Positions 25,904-33,622 are shown, counted from the stretch's first letter. The stretch is DNA of 43,598 nucleotides from Aliterella atlantica CENA595 (GCF_000952155.1 NZ_JYON01000038.1:1-43598), one strand, 5' to 3'. Translations and numbers: made by a program. The notes: a model not told the origin generated them from the sequence alone.

Positions 25904-26038
25904 TGCTTTATTCCTGTTAGTTTGAGTATTGACTGGTTGCACTTTGTTAGCGGTTTGTTGCTTGCAATTGCTGTTTATGTCTGCATATTTGCTTTGAGGC
26001 AGGATTACTGGAGCTACCTGGAAAAAGAATTCTTGCTC

Positions 26039-26503
26039 TTAGATATTTGATGCAGATCGTTTGCCCACAGCGCAAAGGATGCTGGCGGCTAGATTTACTT
26101 GTTGCTCGGTAATCAAAAAATCATCGCCTTCTGCTTGCAACAAGTAAGTCAAGGCTACGGTAATCAAACTCCTCTCCTCCTGTGGTAAGCAACAAAGGAT
26201 AGCAGCTAGCTTTGGCGTTTTCCTGGGAGCAGATGCAGTCATCCTAGAGAACATTGGTGCAGCCCAAGTGTCAACAATTGCATCGGTAAGGGTTGACTGT
26301 TTGCTTGCTGTCAATAGCTGATGAATCTGAGCTAGTATTTTGCTCTCTTCTAGGCTGTGGAGGGCGAATATTTCTGCTAGCTGGGTATCGGTAGCTTCGT
26401 TGCCACAGTTATCAGATAGTAGCTCGTTTTGTCTCAGCCACGTAATCAGTTCACTTGCAACGGCGCGATCGCTCAAGTTCTTTGTCAGTTCGTTAATGTC
26501 CAT
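26039..26503 (-). CDS. Hypothetical accessory-element protein (154 aa)
   Basis: Unrecognised helical protein. The N-terminal third (LSDRAVASELITWLRQNELL) looks like a helix-turn-helix or helical bundle, the middle is Ser/Thr/Ala-rich, and the C-terminal helix (ITEQQVNLAASILCAVG) is hydrophobic enough for a protein interface but not a membrane span. The start ATG at 26503 has AGGT nine bases upstream. It is encoded between the RES toxin and the 302-aa gene in the same direction. Confidence 0.62.
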   Translation of the reverse strand: MDINELTKNLSDRAVASELITWLRQNELLSDNCGNEATDTQLAEIFALHSLEESKILAQIHQLLTASKQSTLTDAIVDTWAAPMFSRMTASAPRKTPKLAAILCCLPQEERSLITVALTYLLQAEGDDFLITEQQVNLAASILCAVGKRSASNI

Positions 26504-26625
26504 CGTTAAAACCTCATATTTTCAAGTGATAGCGACAGCAACGGTACATAAACGCGATCGCATTCGCTTTCGACCATTGCAGTCGTGTCTGCTGGTTGAT
26601 ACAGGAAAAGAACAATCGTGAGAAC

Positions 26626-27105
26626 TCAGTTAAACAAACGCGAGTCAAACTGAAATTCTCTAGCTGCGGCGATCGCAATCTGGGCAAAATCAAGGTGCTG
26701 TGGGTTAAGCAAGTAGTTCCATTCCTCGTCGATAACTGCGGAAGGGACTTGCAGCACTGCACTGTTACCTCTACTTACCCACTGCTGACCAATAGCAGCT
26801 AGTGACGAAGGCGACGGATCTCTGCGCCAATCAACTGGTAAATTACTCTTATCCACCTGTTCTATAGCTATAGTGCTAGGGATATCAGCAGCGATCGCCA
26901 CGTATGCTTGTGGAGACGTTTTTACTCCCAAGTGGACCAACAGTTCCAAAGTTGCTAGTGCCAGACTGCTTGAGGTGTAAACGACAGTTACGCCAATTGG
27001 ATTCCACCTACCGCCGTATAGTTTAGCTCCAGTACCATCAAACGCTGTTGCCGCCCATTTTGCATTGCAGATGCGCCAAACTCGAATACTAGGCGAAGAT
27101 GCCAT
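26626..27105 (-). CDS. RES domain toxin (NAD+ phosphorylase family)
   Basis: 159 residues matching RES toxins, which degrade NAD+ in the cell. The family residues are visible: R11 in VWRI, then GGRWNPIG (R33, W34, N35), YTSSSLALATLE with S45/S46 and E54, and the DW plus EWNYLLNP elements further on. It overlaps the antitoxin gene by 17 bases, with the antitoxin encoded first, the standard res-xre order. No signal peptide. Identity is firm; activity would depend on the R, Y, E and S residues listed, all present. Confidence 0.9.
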   Translation of the reverse strand: MASSPSIRVWRICNAKWAATAFDGTGAKLYGGRWNPIGVTVVYTSSSLALATLELLVHLGVKTSPQAYVAIAADIPSTIAIEQVDKSNLPVDWRRDPSPSSLAAIGQQWVSRGNSAVLQVPSAVIDEEWNYLLNPQHLDFAQIAIAAAREFQFDSRLFN

Positions 27106-27592
27106 GCTCGATTCTTCCTAGCATCAGGTCTACTTGCTCTACGCCAGGTTCGGTGCTAATTGCTGCTAATGGTGTCTGCCCATTTAGTGTTAGCTTCGGT
27201 TCGTTAAGCCACTGTTTTGCTTCCACCTCGTCACCGAATACTTCTACTGCACGCGCGACAATCCGCGCTAACCTATAAAGTCGGTCTGATTGAGCAGCAG
27301 TTAGACGTTGATTTGAGTCTGCATTTGCTTGTTGAATGCGACGGCTCAAAGTCCGCCGAGAGATACCTACAGTTTGTGCCATTTGCTGTTCTGATAATCC
27401 AGTTGCCTGTTTAAGTCGAACAATGGCACTAGCTGGAATACCTGCGGCAATCATTTGCGATGGCTCTGTATTTTGAGTGCGATCTTGGGCAATACCTAGC
27501 AGGTCTTGAATTCTATTGAGGCTGGATTGGGCTTTGGCACTACTAACCATATTTGCAACCACGCACGTCAATTGCTCATAGTATAACGCCAT
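27089..27592 (-). CDS. Xre/MbcA/ParS-type antitoxin of the RES toxin
   Basis: About 167 residues. The central region has a helix-turn-helix (LSEQQMAQTVGISRRTLSRR) and the C-terminal DUF2384 toxin-binding domain (SDRLYRLARIVARAVEVFGD then WLNEPKLTLNGQTPLAAI), the exact pattern of antitoxins paired with RES toxins. It neutralises the NAD+-degrading toxin and probably represses the operon. The start is uncertain: ATG at 27592 or 27550; a TTG lies three codons before the first. The 12-bp HIP1-built hairpin at 27626-27656 is immediately upstream and could be its operator or the terminator of the next gene. Confidence 0.88.
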   Translation of the reverse strand: MALYYEQLTCVVANMVSSAKAQSSLNRIQDLLGIAQDRTQNTEPSQMIAAGIPASAIVRLKQATGLSEQQMAQTVGISRRTLSRRIQQANADSNQRLTAAQSDRLYRLARIVARAVEVFGDEVEAKQWLNEPKLTLNGQTPLAAISTEPGVEQVDLMLGRIEHGIFA

Positions 27593-27625
27593 TTGGCACA
27601 AACAGTTACTATTGAAGACATGAGG

Positions 27626-27656
27626 AATGCGATCGCATTACTGGTGCGATCGCATT
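27626..27656. terminator. Hairpin made of two HIP1 octamers
   Basis: AATGCGATCGCA (27626-27637) and TGCGATCGCATT (27645-27656) form a perfect 12-bp inverted repeat with a 7-base loop. It lies nine bases after the stop of the 239-aa gene and 34 bases before the antitoxin start, so it could end the upstream transcript or serve as a toxin-antitoxin operator. Confidence 0.55.
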
Positions 27657-27664
27657 GCATATTG

Positions 27665-28384
27665 CTAGTAGTCGTATGCGGCTAGCACCCGTTGCCGATG
27701 CTCCTGCCAAAACTTCTGACCAGCGATATACTTCTGTGCTATGCGCTCGGCTTCCTGGTGGGTTGATGCTCTACCGATGGCGCGATCGCCTACCCAAACA
27801 ACGTACCATTCCCACTCGTTGTTATACGTTACCGACCAAGTAGGAAGCTTAGTAGTAGAGGCTTTTGCCTTTTCCTTCGCCTGCGTAAAACTGTTATACC
27901 CTTCCAAATAGCCTACTGAATATGCACAACTAGCCTCAGTGCATATTGGTGGTATTCCTTGCCCTGCATCTAGCCTGCCATGAGCGCTACCTTGCTCGTA
28001 CTCATTAATAAATTCTGGATTGGGTCGTAGCTGATAACTGGTAGAATCGCCAGCCAATCCAGTTGGTTGTTCTTGCTCTACTTGACCTAGCTGTATCTGC
28101 AAGCGATGAGCATGGAATGTCTCTATATCTATCGGGATGGCTTGATGGAAATCAATTTGATACCAGACTGTATCGCCAGTTAGGGCAATATTGGTAATTT
28201 GTGCTGGCGTGATTTTTGCTGGAGTATTGTAAGTGCCTCGATCCCAACTAATCACTGCTGCGGCAAGCGCATAGTCACGCAGATATAGTTCGTCATCAGT
28301 AGTAATATCGCGGCTGGGATTGATGATGCCGTATTGGGATTGATTAACTTTAACTTGCTTTAAAGATTTGTCTTGAGTTAGCAT
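27665..28384 (-). CDS. Hypothetical accessory-element protein (239 aa)
   Basis: Unrecognised. 239 residues with a strand-rich first half (VWYQIDFHQAIPIDIETFHA), a middle segment with two close Cys (ICTEASCAYSVGYLEGYN), then WSVTYNNEWEWYVVWVGDRA, which reads like a small WGR or SPOR-like beta unit, and a charged final helix (AERIAQKYIAGQKFWQEH). Cytoplasmic by composition. The start at 28384 has AGGAGA six bases upstream; the frame stays open to 28435 but that part forms the stem of a leader hairpin. Confidence 0.65.
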   Translation of the reverse strand: MLTQDKSLKQVKVNQSQYGIINPSRDITTDDELYLRDYALAAAVISWDRGTYNTPAKITPAQITNIALTGDTVWYQIDFHQAIPIDIETFHAHRLQIQLGQVEQEQPTGLAGDSTSYQLRPNPEFINEYEQGSAHGRLDAGQGIPPICTEASCAYSVGYLEGYNSFTQAKEKAKASTTKLPTWSVTYNNEWEWYVVWVGDRAIGRASTHQEAERIAQKYIAGQKFWQEHRQRVLAAYDY

Positions 28385-28408
28385 TGAATTCTCCTGTAAT
28401 GGGAACCC

Positions 28409-28456
28409 AAAGCCTGCAAGCGATCCGCCGACCAAAGTAGAACGCTTGTAGGCTTT
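28409..28456 (-). promoter_or_regulatory. 14-bp leader hairpin before the 239-aa gene
   Basis: AAAGCCTGCAAGCG (28409-28422) is complementary to CGCTTGTAGGCTTT (28443-28456) apart from one G-U pair, with a 20-base loop. In the minus transcript it ends about 25 bases before the start codon, next to the ribosome site. This suggests attenuation, translational control or RNA stabilisation. Confidence 0.5.
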
Positions 28457-28808
28457 GTTGTTTTCAAAATCAGTTAACTTGACAACAAAGTATTTTTTGA
28501 TCTGCCCTTCGCATATAAGCGTTAACCATTTAAGGTAGGGTCTGTCTCACCGAGGCTTCGCTCCTCTTTTTCACAGGTCATCCACAACAAAAAGGTGGGG
28601 TGGGCGGTGTTGATGCAGTTCCGCTCTCTGCTGCTTTGCTGTATGAATGGAATTTGGATTCAGACTGAAGGCTCCTTTTCCCGTTTGGTAGAAGGCTACT
28701 CTGATTGCCTTTGCCTTACAATTACAAGATAACTTGTAATTTGGGAGATGTCAAGCATTTTTGTAAAAGTAATTTGTAAAAGTATTTTGTAATATAATAA
28801 AGGAGTTC
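28436..28808. promoter_or_regulatory. Divergent control region of the accessory element
   Basis: 373 bases between the leftward 239-aa gene and the rightward Xre gene. The left part has the leader hairpin; the right 100 bases are AT-rich and hold repeated TTGTAA half-sites. A weak GAGG/CCTC hairpin followed by five T lies at 28552-28571. No gene is seen. Confidence 0.55.
28716..28792 (+). repeat. Iterated TTGTAA half-sites: inverted repeat plus three 13-bp-spaced direct repeats
   Basis: TTACAA occurs twice in tandem (28716-28727). AATTACAAG/CTTGTAATT forms a perfect 9-bp inverted repeat (28720-28728 and 28733-28741). TTTGTAA then recurs at 28760, 28773 and 28786, exactly 13 bp apart. This is the layout of a multi-site operator for the adjacent Xre regulator, or of iterons bound by a replication initiator. 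Confidence 0.7.
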
Positions 28809-29039
28809 ATGGGTTCAGGCGAAAAAATTATGAATCTGAGAAAGCAACTGAATCTGACCCAAAGACAGGTAGCCCAAGCTATTGGTGTTACCGACCAAAC
28901 TGTTTCCAACTGGGAACAAGGAATATATAAGCCAAGGCTAACCCCTGCTCAAACCTTAGCTTTATGTCAGATTTTGAATTGCTCTTTGGAAGAATTAGTG
29001 GCTGTTACATCCGACCTTGATTCGACAGCTACCAGTTAA
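28809..29039 (+). CDS. Xre family HTH transcriptional regulator
   Basis: 76 residues: a lambda Cro/C1-type helix-turn-helix (LNLTQRQVAQAIGVTDQTVS followed by NWEQG), then helix (TLALCQILNCSLEEL) and a short Ser/Thr tail. The start ATG at 28809 has AAGGAG at ideal spacing; a second ATG at 28830 is possible. It probably binds the TTGTAA sites directly upstream and sets expression of both arms of the element. A hairpin terminator follows within its last bases, so it can be transcribed alone. Confidence 0.9.
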   Translation: MGSGEKIMNLRKQLNLTQRQVAQAIGVTDQTVSNWEQGIYKPRLTPAQTLALCQILNCSLEELVAVTSDLDSTATS

Positions 29040-29082
29040 AGCGATCGCGTGCAGTCTTGGCGGATCAGACGCGATCGCTTTT
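29038..29082 (+). terminator. Rho-independent terminator after xre, built from HIP1 sites
   Basis: AAAGCGATCGCGT (29038-29050) pairs perfectly with ACGCGATCGCTTT (29069-29081), with an 18-base loop and a short T run. The left arm overlaps the stop of the Xre gene. Confidence 0.7.
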
Positions 29083-29117
29083 CGCCTAGCCATCCCTCTT
29101 ATTACAAGGAATGAGCC

Positions 29118-29924
29118 ATGTCTAATTTATCAGTTATAGAGCGCGATCGCGTTCTAGTTGTTGATTCACGCTTGATTGCCCAAAATTTAGGCATCGCACA
29201 TAAAAATCTATTGGAAACCCTAGATAACTACCTTGAGCGCATAGAAGCAGCATTTGGGGTTGTGCGGTTTGAAACGGAGAAACCCCTCAAAGGCAGCAAG
29301 GGCGGTCGTCCTGAGCGCGTGGCTTATTTAACTGAAGAACAAGCCACCTTGCTGATGACCTTTTCTCGTAATACTGAGCGCGTAGTAGAGTGCAAGGTCG
29401 CGCTAGTGCAAGCATTCTCTCAAGCTAAACAAGTCCTTAAAGAAGTCATCCCCGCCCAGTCCCAAGAAATCGAGCGCCTCAAGCTGGAACTGCTAGTAGC
29501 CCAAGCTCAAGCTGCCGCAGCCCAAAGTCAAGAGCGACTAATGCAAGCGACAAATGCGATCGCTGCTTTGCATGGCTCTGGGATGGTGGAGCTAATTCTT
29601 GGTAAACCGGATGCAGTCATTACCCGCAGCGAAGTAGTTGAGAAGACCATCGCTGTCGATGCCAAAACTGGACGAGTCAAGAGCCAAAGTGACGGCATAA
29701 CCATCGGCTATCTAACAAAGCGCCTCGGCTTCAAGAACAACGAGCAAACTTGGCAATGGCTTAATTCAGTGCAGCTAGGCAAGGATTCAGGGGCTTGGTC
29801 AAGGGAATTGACTGCTCATCCCACCTTAAAGCTACCTCGGCATCTCTTACCCAAAATCCAGCGCTTGTTCGCTTACCAAGTGGGCAATCGTCAGCTTTTG
29901 CTTGGGGAAGGAGGTGGCAGATGA
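29118..29924 (+). CDS. Rha-family phage regulatory protein-like
   Basis: 268 residues. The N-terminal 100 match the Rha pattern: LVVDSRLIAQNLGIAHKNLL, a FE-containing strand, GRPERVAYLTEEQATLLMTF, then SRNTERVVECKVALVQAF. A coiled coil of Ala/Gln repeats (about 110-145) follows, and a C-terminal DNA-binding-like part (GYLTKRLGFKNNEQTWQWLN) similar to phage antirepressor KilA/Ant C-terminal domains. Rha proteins occur in temperate phages and block infection in hosts lacking IHF. It is the first of three rightward genes; AAGGA lies upstream of the ATG. Supports phage ancestry of this block. Confidence 0.85.
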   Translation: MSNLSVIERDRVLVVDSRLIAQNLGIAHKNLLETLDNYLERIEAAFGVVRFETEKPLKGSKGGRPERVAYLTEEQATLLMTFSRNTERVVECKVALVQAFSQAKQVLKEVIPAQSQEIERLKLELLVAQAQAAAAQSQERLMQATNAIAALHGSGMVELILGKPDAVITRSEVVEKTIAVDAKTGRVKSQSDGITIGYLTKRLGFKNNEQTWQWLNSVQLGKDSGAWSRELTAHPTLKLPRHLLPKIQRLFAYQVGNRQLLLGEGGGR

Positions 29925-29994
29925 GACAGCATACATATTTCTTTTTCCAGGTAGCTTTTCTTCTACCCACATACATCAGCCAGGGAGGAGAAGC

Positions 29995-31176
29995 ATGACG
30001 ACATCGCTTGCCCCTCATCCCTTATTGCTCCCACCAGACTTAGCTAAGGAAATTGGCTTGCACGAAGCAGTCATTCTCCAACAAATCCATTACTGGCTGG
30101 AAAGGTCAAGCCACCTCATCAACGGCTGTCGCTGGATTTATAATACGTATCGGGCATGGCAGGAGCAGTTTCCATTCTTGAGTCTATCTGCAATCCGCCG
30201 TGCGATCGCCAGGTTAGAAGGATTGAATCTACTCAAAACTGAACGCTTCAACAAACGGCAGTGGAATCAAACTAAGTGGTACAGCATTAACTACCAACGT
30301 CTGGAAGTATTGATTTCTAGCATTTGTTCAAATCAGACAGATCGATCTGCTCAATTTGAACACCTCGATAGTGCTAATTTGAGCAGATCATCTACAAAGA
30401 ATACGGCATTTACTACTTCTAAAACTACCTCTCCTTACATCGAGGAGAGGGAAGAGGAAGAAAAGCGATCGGATAAGGCAGTTATCGCTAGCTCCCGTAC
30501 TTCGCCCGTAGCCAAGGACGAATTGGCGAATAAGGAGCCGATAGATTTAGATTTGGATCTACCTTCCGTCGCTGGCGATTGCATCGAAAACAAATTTGAT
30601 GGGTTGCCCTGCCAAGATACCTCTGTAGACTCCTCTACTTCTACCCAATCCCCAGCTACCCAACCAACTAATTGCTTACATTCACCTGCGTCAGTCAACC
30701 AGCCTTCTCAACCTAATAGCGACCGCACAAATGAAGTAGCAATGCCATCGCCAGTTTTGGAATCACCTGCTCGTACTCAATTATTAACCAAGCTATCAGC
30801 GCTAACTAATGAATCGGTAGACAGCCTGCGCCTCAATACTATCCTTGCTTCTGCTCTCGACCGTCATCCAGAGCAGGTTGATGATGCTCTTGAGTATTTC
30901 CAGCAAGCGATCGCTACCTGGAAAAATAGACCAGGGATTGGGTTATTCATCCACGCCGTTAAGTCTGGACAAAAGCCATCCTTGACCAAACCTGGTTGCG
31001 GTTGGAGGGAATGGGCAGATGAAGCTGTTAAACGTCACTTAATGGAGTATTCACAATCGCACGATGGAGATATCCTGGTGCATTTCGTCGGTGGTGTCTC
31101 TAAGCTATGGAGCCAGTTGCGCTCGTTGCCTTGGTCTGAAATTGAGTGCATTGCGGCTGGAGGAAAAACCCTATGA
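29995..31176 (+). CDS. Phage/plasmid replication initiator-like protein
   Basis: 393 residues. The N-terminal domain (about 10-110) is a winged helix of the phage replication protein O/RepA-N type: IGLHEAVILQQIHYWLERS, WIYNTYRAWQEQFPFLSLSA, IRRAIARLEGLNLL. A long Ser/Thr/Pro linker follows and a small C-terminal domain (about 265-390, DRHPEQVDDALEYFQQAIA...). Such proteins bind an origin and load helicase. No origin is certain, but the 13-bp repeats at 28760-28792 are candidates. The start at 29995 has GGAGGAG; the frame is open further upstream but without a ribosome site. Its stop overlaps the next gene (ATGA). Confidence 0.75.
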   Translation: MTTSLAPHPLLLPPDLAKEIGLHEAVILQQIHYWLERSSHLINGCRWIYNTYRAWQEQFPFLSLSAIRRAIARLEGLNLLKTERFNKRQWNQTKWYSINYQRLEVLISSICSNQTDRSAQFEHLDSANLSRSSTKNTAFTTSKTTSPYIEEREEEEKRSDKAVIASSRTSPVAKDELANKEPIDLDLDLPSVAGDCIENKFDGLPCQDTSVDSSTSTQSPATQPTNCLHSPASVNQPSQPNSDRTNEVAMPSPVLESPARTQLLTKLSALTNESVDSLRLNTILASALDRHPEQVDDALEYFQQAIATWKNRPGIGLFIHAVKSGQKPSLTKPGCGWREWADEAVKRHLMEYSQSHDGDILVHFVGGVSKLWSQLRSLPWSEIECIAAGGKTL

Positions 31177-31478
31177 GCGATGGTCGCGAAGCGAACCGCC
31201 TTCGGCATCGCATACAAGCTCTTAAGGAGCGCATTGCCCAACTAGAAGCAGAACTAAGAGCGATGCGGCGGCAAACCGAGGCTCAACGTCAGAGAATTGC
31301 TCACAAATACGGGGATGAATTTCTCGCTTTGATTGACGGCGATCCTGATGCTAGGGTGACTGTTACCGATATAGTACAGAGGCTTGTGTTTCAGGATGAG
31401 GAGGGGAATGTTGTTTCTGAGACGGATAGTTCGTTGGTAGGCAAAGTTATTCAGGTGAGGTTTAGGTCACTGCATTAG
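31173..31478 (+). CDS. Coiled-coil protein ending the accessory operon (101 aa)
   Basis: 101 residues. Residues 8-45 are a highly charged coiled coil (IQALKERIAQLEAELRAMRR), followed by a compact conserved part: KYGDEFLALIDGDPDARV, then TDIVQRLVFQDEEGNVVSET and GKVIQVRFRSL. Function unknown; the ATGA overlap with the replication-initiator gene suggests a partner role. Two decayed relatives follow at 33176-33349 and 33813-34074, the only family members I can find in the window. Confidence 0.7.
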   Translation: MSDGREANRLRHRIQALKERIAQLEAELRAMRRQTEAQRQRIAHKYGDEFLALIDGDPDARVTVTDIVQRLVFQDEEGNVVSETDSSLVGKVIQVRFRSLH

Positions 31479-31510
31479 CATAGTGTCACAATATGTTGGC
31501 ATTGTAGACA

Positions 31511-31699
31511 TCAGGTATCGGCATTGGTATAGGAGTCACAGCACTCTTATGAGTGCTAACTCTCTTGAAACCTAGTATTTCCTTAAATTCCGTACTGCTT
31601 GCTGTGGGTGTTTCTGGCAGTATTGGTCTGACTTTTGGCGTTATCCCAGCACGAAGCGCTGCTCGACTCGATCCAATTGTTGCTTTGCGGAGGATTTAG
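31511..31699 (+). pseudogene. C-terminal remnant of a MacB/FtsX-type ABC transporter permease
   Basis: The frame reads SGIGIGIGVTALL, a stop (TGA at 31550), then LNSVLLAVGVSGSIGLTFGV and IPARSAARLDPIVALRR before TAG. The final motif (iPA-x-x-AA-x-LDPI-x-ALR) is the hallmark of the last transmembrane helix and tail of MacB-type permeases. Only the last 60 or so residues are present, with an internal stop, and nothing of the gene remains upstream. It marks a deletion or insertion breakpoint. Confidence 0.75.
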
Positions 31700-31948
31700 C
31701 TTACCTATTAGCTTGGTAGCCTAATCAAGGCATTGTACTAAATTAGTCCAGTCGAAATCGATTCAACTGGAGGCAAGGATTTCATAGACGACTTAGTTTA
31801 ACTAATGCTACGTCACCCAAGGACAGCAGTGGACCAATCAGTAGACTAAGTTAATTAACACTGCACATCGTAACACCACGCAATACGCTTGACTTCAAAT
31901 GCTAACAGTTATCCTAAAAATCCCAGATCCGTAACGCAGGCAATCTAG

Positions 31949-32019
31949 TGTTCCGTTTGAGCTTCTAGAAATCGCCTTCGCAAAGAACTAAAATTTTTAG
32001 TAATCGCTTAAGCGGAACA
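31949..32019. repeat. 14-bp imperfect inverted repeat, 43-base spacer
   Basis: TGTTCCGTTTGAGC (31949-31962) and GCTTAAGCGGAACA (32006-32019) match as inverted repeats with two mismatches. This may be a miniature-element relic or a hairpin downstream of the protease gene. Confidence 0.45.
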
Positions 32020-32059
32020 TTAGGCACAGGTTTAAGCACATACCACTATTTTCACTTAA

Positions 32060-32881
32060 CTAATGTTGTAGTAGCATTTCAAAATCAAGGACTTTTGAGG
32101 CATGAATTACAAAACCAAGATTATTCGGAATAGATGAAATAGATACTGGTTTAGTGTCTGTTGGAACTTCAACGATGATAATTTCTCCAGTTGTAGAATG
32201 CTGAGGTCCAGCATACAGAGTACCAAGTAGGGCAATTCTATTTCCTACATATAGAGTGCCAGTTGCATCAACGTAACTACCTACGTTGACCAGAAAAACT
32301 GGAGAGCCACTAGAACCCGGAAAACAAGCTGCATCAATTACAAAAATTGGTTGACCATTGTATGGCAATTTAGGATGAGTAGCGGTTATTCCTCTCCTTA
32401 TAATTGGTAAGTTATGCTTCGCATCCCAGATTCCATTGGGGTAGCCGATCATAACGATTTCTTCCATTGTTGGAAGAGTAAATAACAGTTCCTCTGTCGC
32501 TATTACAGATTTATTTAAGCAAGTAAAGTGAAAGTTAATATTCTGATTTCTTGCTTGGTGAACTAAAGGTGCAATTGGGAAAATAGCTAAGTCAATCGCC
32601 GGATCAGGATGCTCAAGCCACATTGATTCAAAATTATCGAATTCACAAGAAATGTGTTCACCAAGTTTAGGTAAACCGTCTTGTCCTTGGATTGTCAGAT
32701 GAAACTTGCCCCTTAAAGCACCCGAAATAACGTGCTTATTTGTAATAATGCATGGCACATGACTTTCTCCAGTTTCAAGGAAAGCAAAGAAATAGCCTGA
32801 ACCTGAGCTACTACCGTACTGAGTTACACATTCAATTCGGACAGTACTATGAACTAACTGGTCTATTAGGTTAATGTACAT
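32060..32881 (-). CDS. Cytoplasmic trypsin-like serine protease
   Basis: 273 residues with the chymotrypsin/trypsin-like (S1/HtrA-like) triad: H50 in ITNKHVI, D97 in DPAIDLAIF and S191 in CFPGSSGSPVF. There is no signal peptide, no transmembrane helix and no PDZ domain, so it acts in the cytoplasm, unlike HtrA/Deg proteases. Free-standing trypsin-like proteins of this type are found in bacterial antiphage loci, where they are often activated by a partner; the DISARM locus begins 1.4 kb away on the other strand. No obvious partner gene is adjacent. The start is the ATG at 32881. Confidence 0.85.
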   Translation of the reverse strand: MYINLIDQLVHSTVRIECVTQYGSSSGSGYFFAFLETGESHVPCIITNKHVISGALRGKFHLTIQGQDGLPKLGEHISCEFDNFESMWLEHPDPAIDLAIFPIAPLVHQARNQNINFHFTCLNKSVIATEELLFTLPTMEEIVMIGYPNGIWDAKHNLPIIRRGITATHPKLPYNGQPIFVIDAACFPGSSGSPVFLVNVGSYVDATGTLYVGNRIALLGTLYAGPQHSTTGEIIIVEVPTDTKPVSISSIPNNLGFVIHASKVLDFEMLLQH

Positions 32882-33175
32882 ACTTACTCATTTCTAATTT
32901 ATGACTTTAAACACATCACTACTTATTGACATAATCGATCAGGTTCTAGCTTCCAAAAAGTTTAATGTGAGTAACAGAATAAACTATTAATTAGCTTAAA
33001 GATGTTGGCGTACACGCTGCTAAAATTCTTACCTAGGGAAAACTTAAATAAATTTTTCTCTGCTATACAAGCGTACAATTGCGGTGAAATTGAAGGACAC
33101 TGCTGAAATATTTGCGTATATTTACGCAAGTAATTTTTCACATACCATAACTAGCAATGGTCCTAGAGACCTCAA

Positions 33176-33349
33176 ATGGGTTTTATAAATGCAAAACTGG
33201 ATTTTACTGTTTTAATAGTATTTAGAGTATTTATTGCCGACGTAGTACAGAAACTCGTGTTTCAGGATGAGGAGGGCAATACTATTTCTGAAACTGATGC
33301 CTCATCGGTGGGTAAGGTTATACAAGTAAGGTTTAGATCGCTGTATTGA
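33176..33349 (+). pseudogene. Truncated copy 2 of the 31173 coiled-coil gene
   Basis: The last 38 codons match the end of the 31173 gene: DVVQKLVFQDEEGNTISETD, then VGKVIQVRFRSLY and a stop. The coiled coil and the KYGDEF block are missing; a chance 19-codon lead-in (MGFINAK...) keeps the frame open to an ATG. Probably a deletion derivative. Confidence 0.7.
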
Positions 33350-33526
33350 GGCAGTTAACGAAGGCGATCGCTTAAACCATAGCAATTTACTTATTCAAAT
33401 TTACAAACATAACTTTTATTCTCATTACCGATAAAAGAGAAGCAATACATTCATTTATACGTGTAGTTAGAAAATTTTTGGATCTGTATTTTTACCAAAC
33501 TTGAATTTTATAAGTTATTTATTGAT

Positions 33527-33545
33527 AGGAGGTTAAAGACCTCCT
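33527..33545 (+). promoter_or_regulatory. Hairpin pairing a full Shine-Dalgarno with its complement
   Basis: AGGAGG (33527-33532) and CCTCCT (33540-33545) with a 7-base loop. It lies 78 bases before the 40-aa gene; no start codon follows at usable distance, so its role is uncertain. Confidence 0.35.
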
Positions 33546-33622
33546 GCTTGTGCTGGCTTAAGCGTATTACGCAAAAGCTAGGTCGGAGTACAGGCTTAAT
33601 ATCATTAAGGTAAAACCTACAA

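Larger units (their letters stand above)
24668..31478. mobile_element. Plasmid- or phage-like accessory element, possibly decaying
   Basis: A block of genes typical of extrachromosomal elements. Leftward: the 60-aa gene, the 302-aa unknown, the 154-aa unknown, RES/Xre toxin-antitoxin and the 239-aa unknown. Rightward: Xre, Rha-like, replication initiator-like and a coiled-coil gene. The two arms diverge from a control region with iterated TTGTAA half-sites. No integrase, relaxase, att site or capsid gene is seen, so the exact limits are guesses. A broken chromosomal-type permease gene lies immediately right of the block. Confidence 0.45.
31479..32059. other. Non-coding stretch with a permease remnant and an inverted repeat
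   Basis: Holds the MacB-type permease fragment (31511-31699), then about 350 bases in which I see no gene except a 14-bp near-perfect inverted repeat (31949-32019). Probably a junction between the accessory element and the defence island. Confidence 0.5.
32882..33622. other. Intergenic region with operator-like repeats and a decayed gene
   Basis: Contains the inverted repeat TTGCGTA-TATT-TACGCAA (33112-33129) upstream of the protease gene, a truncated paralogue (33176-33349), and the hairpin AGGAGG/CCTCCT at 33527-33545. No intact gene is seen. Confidence 0.5.
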
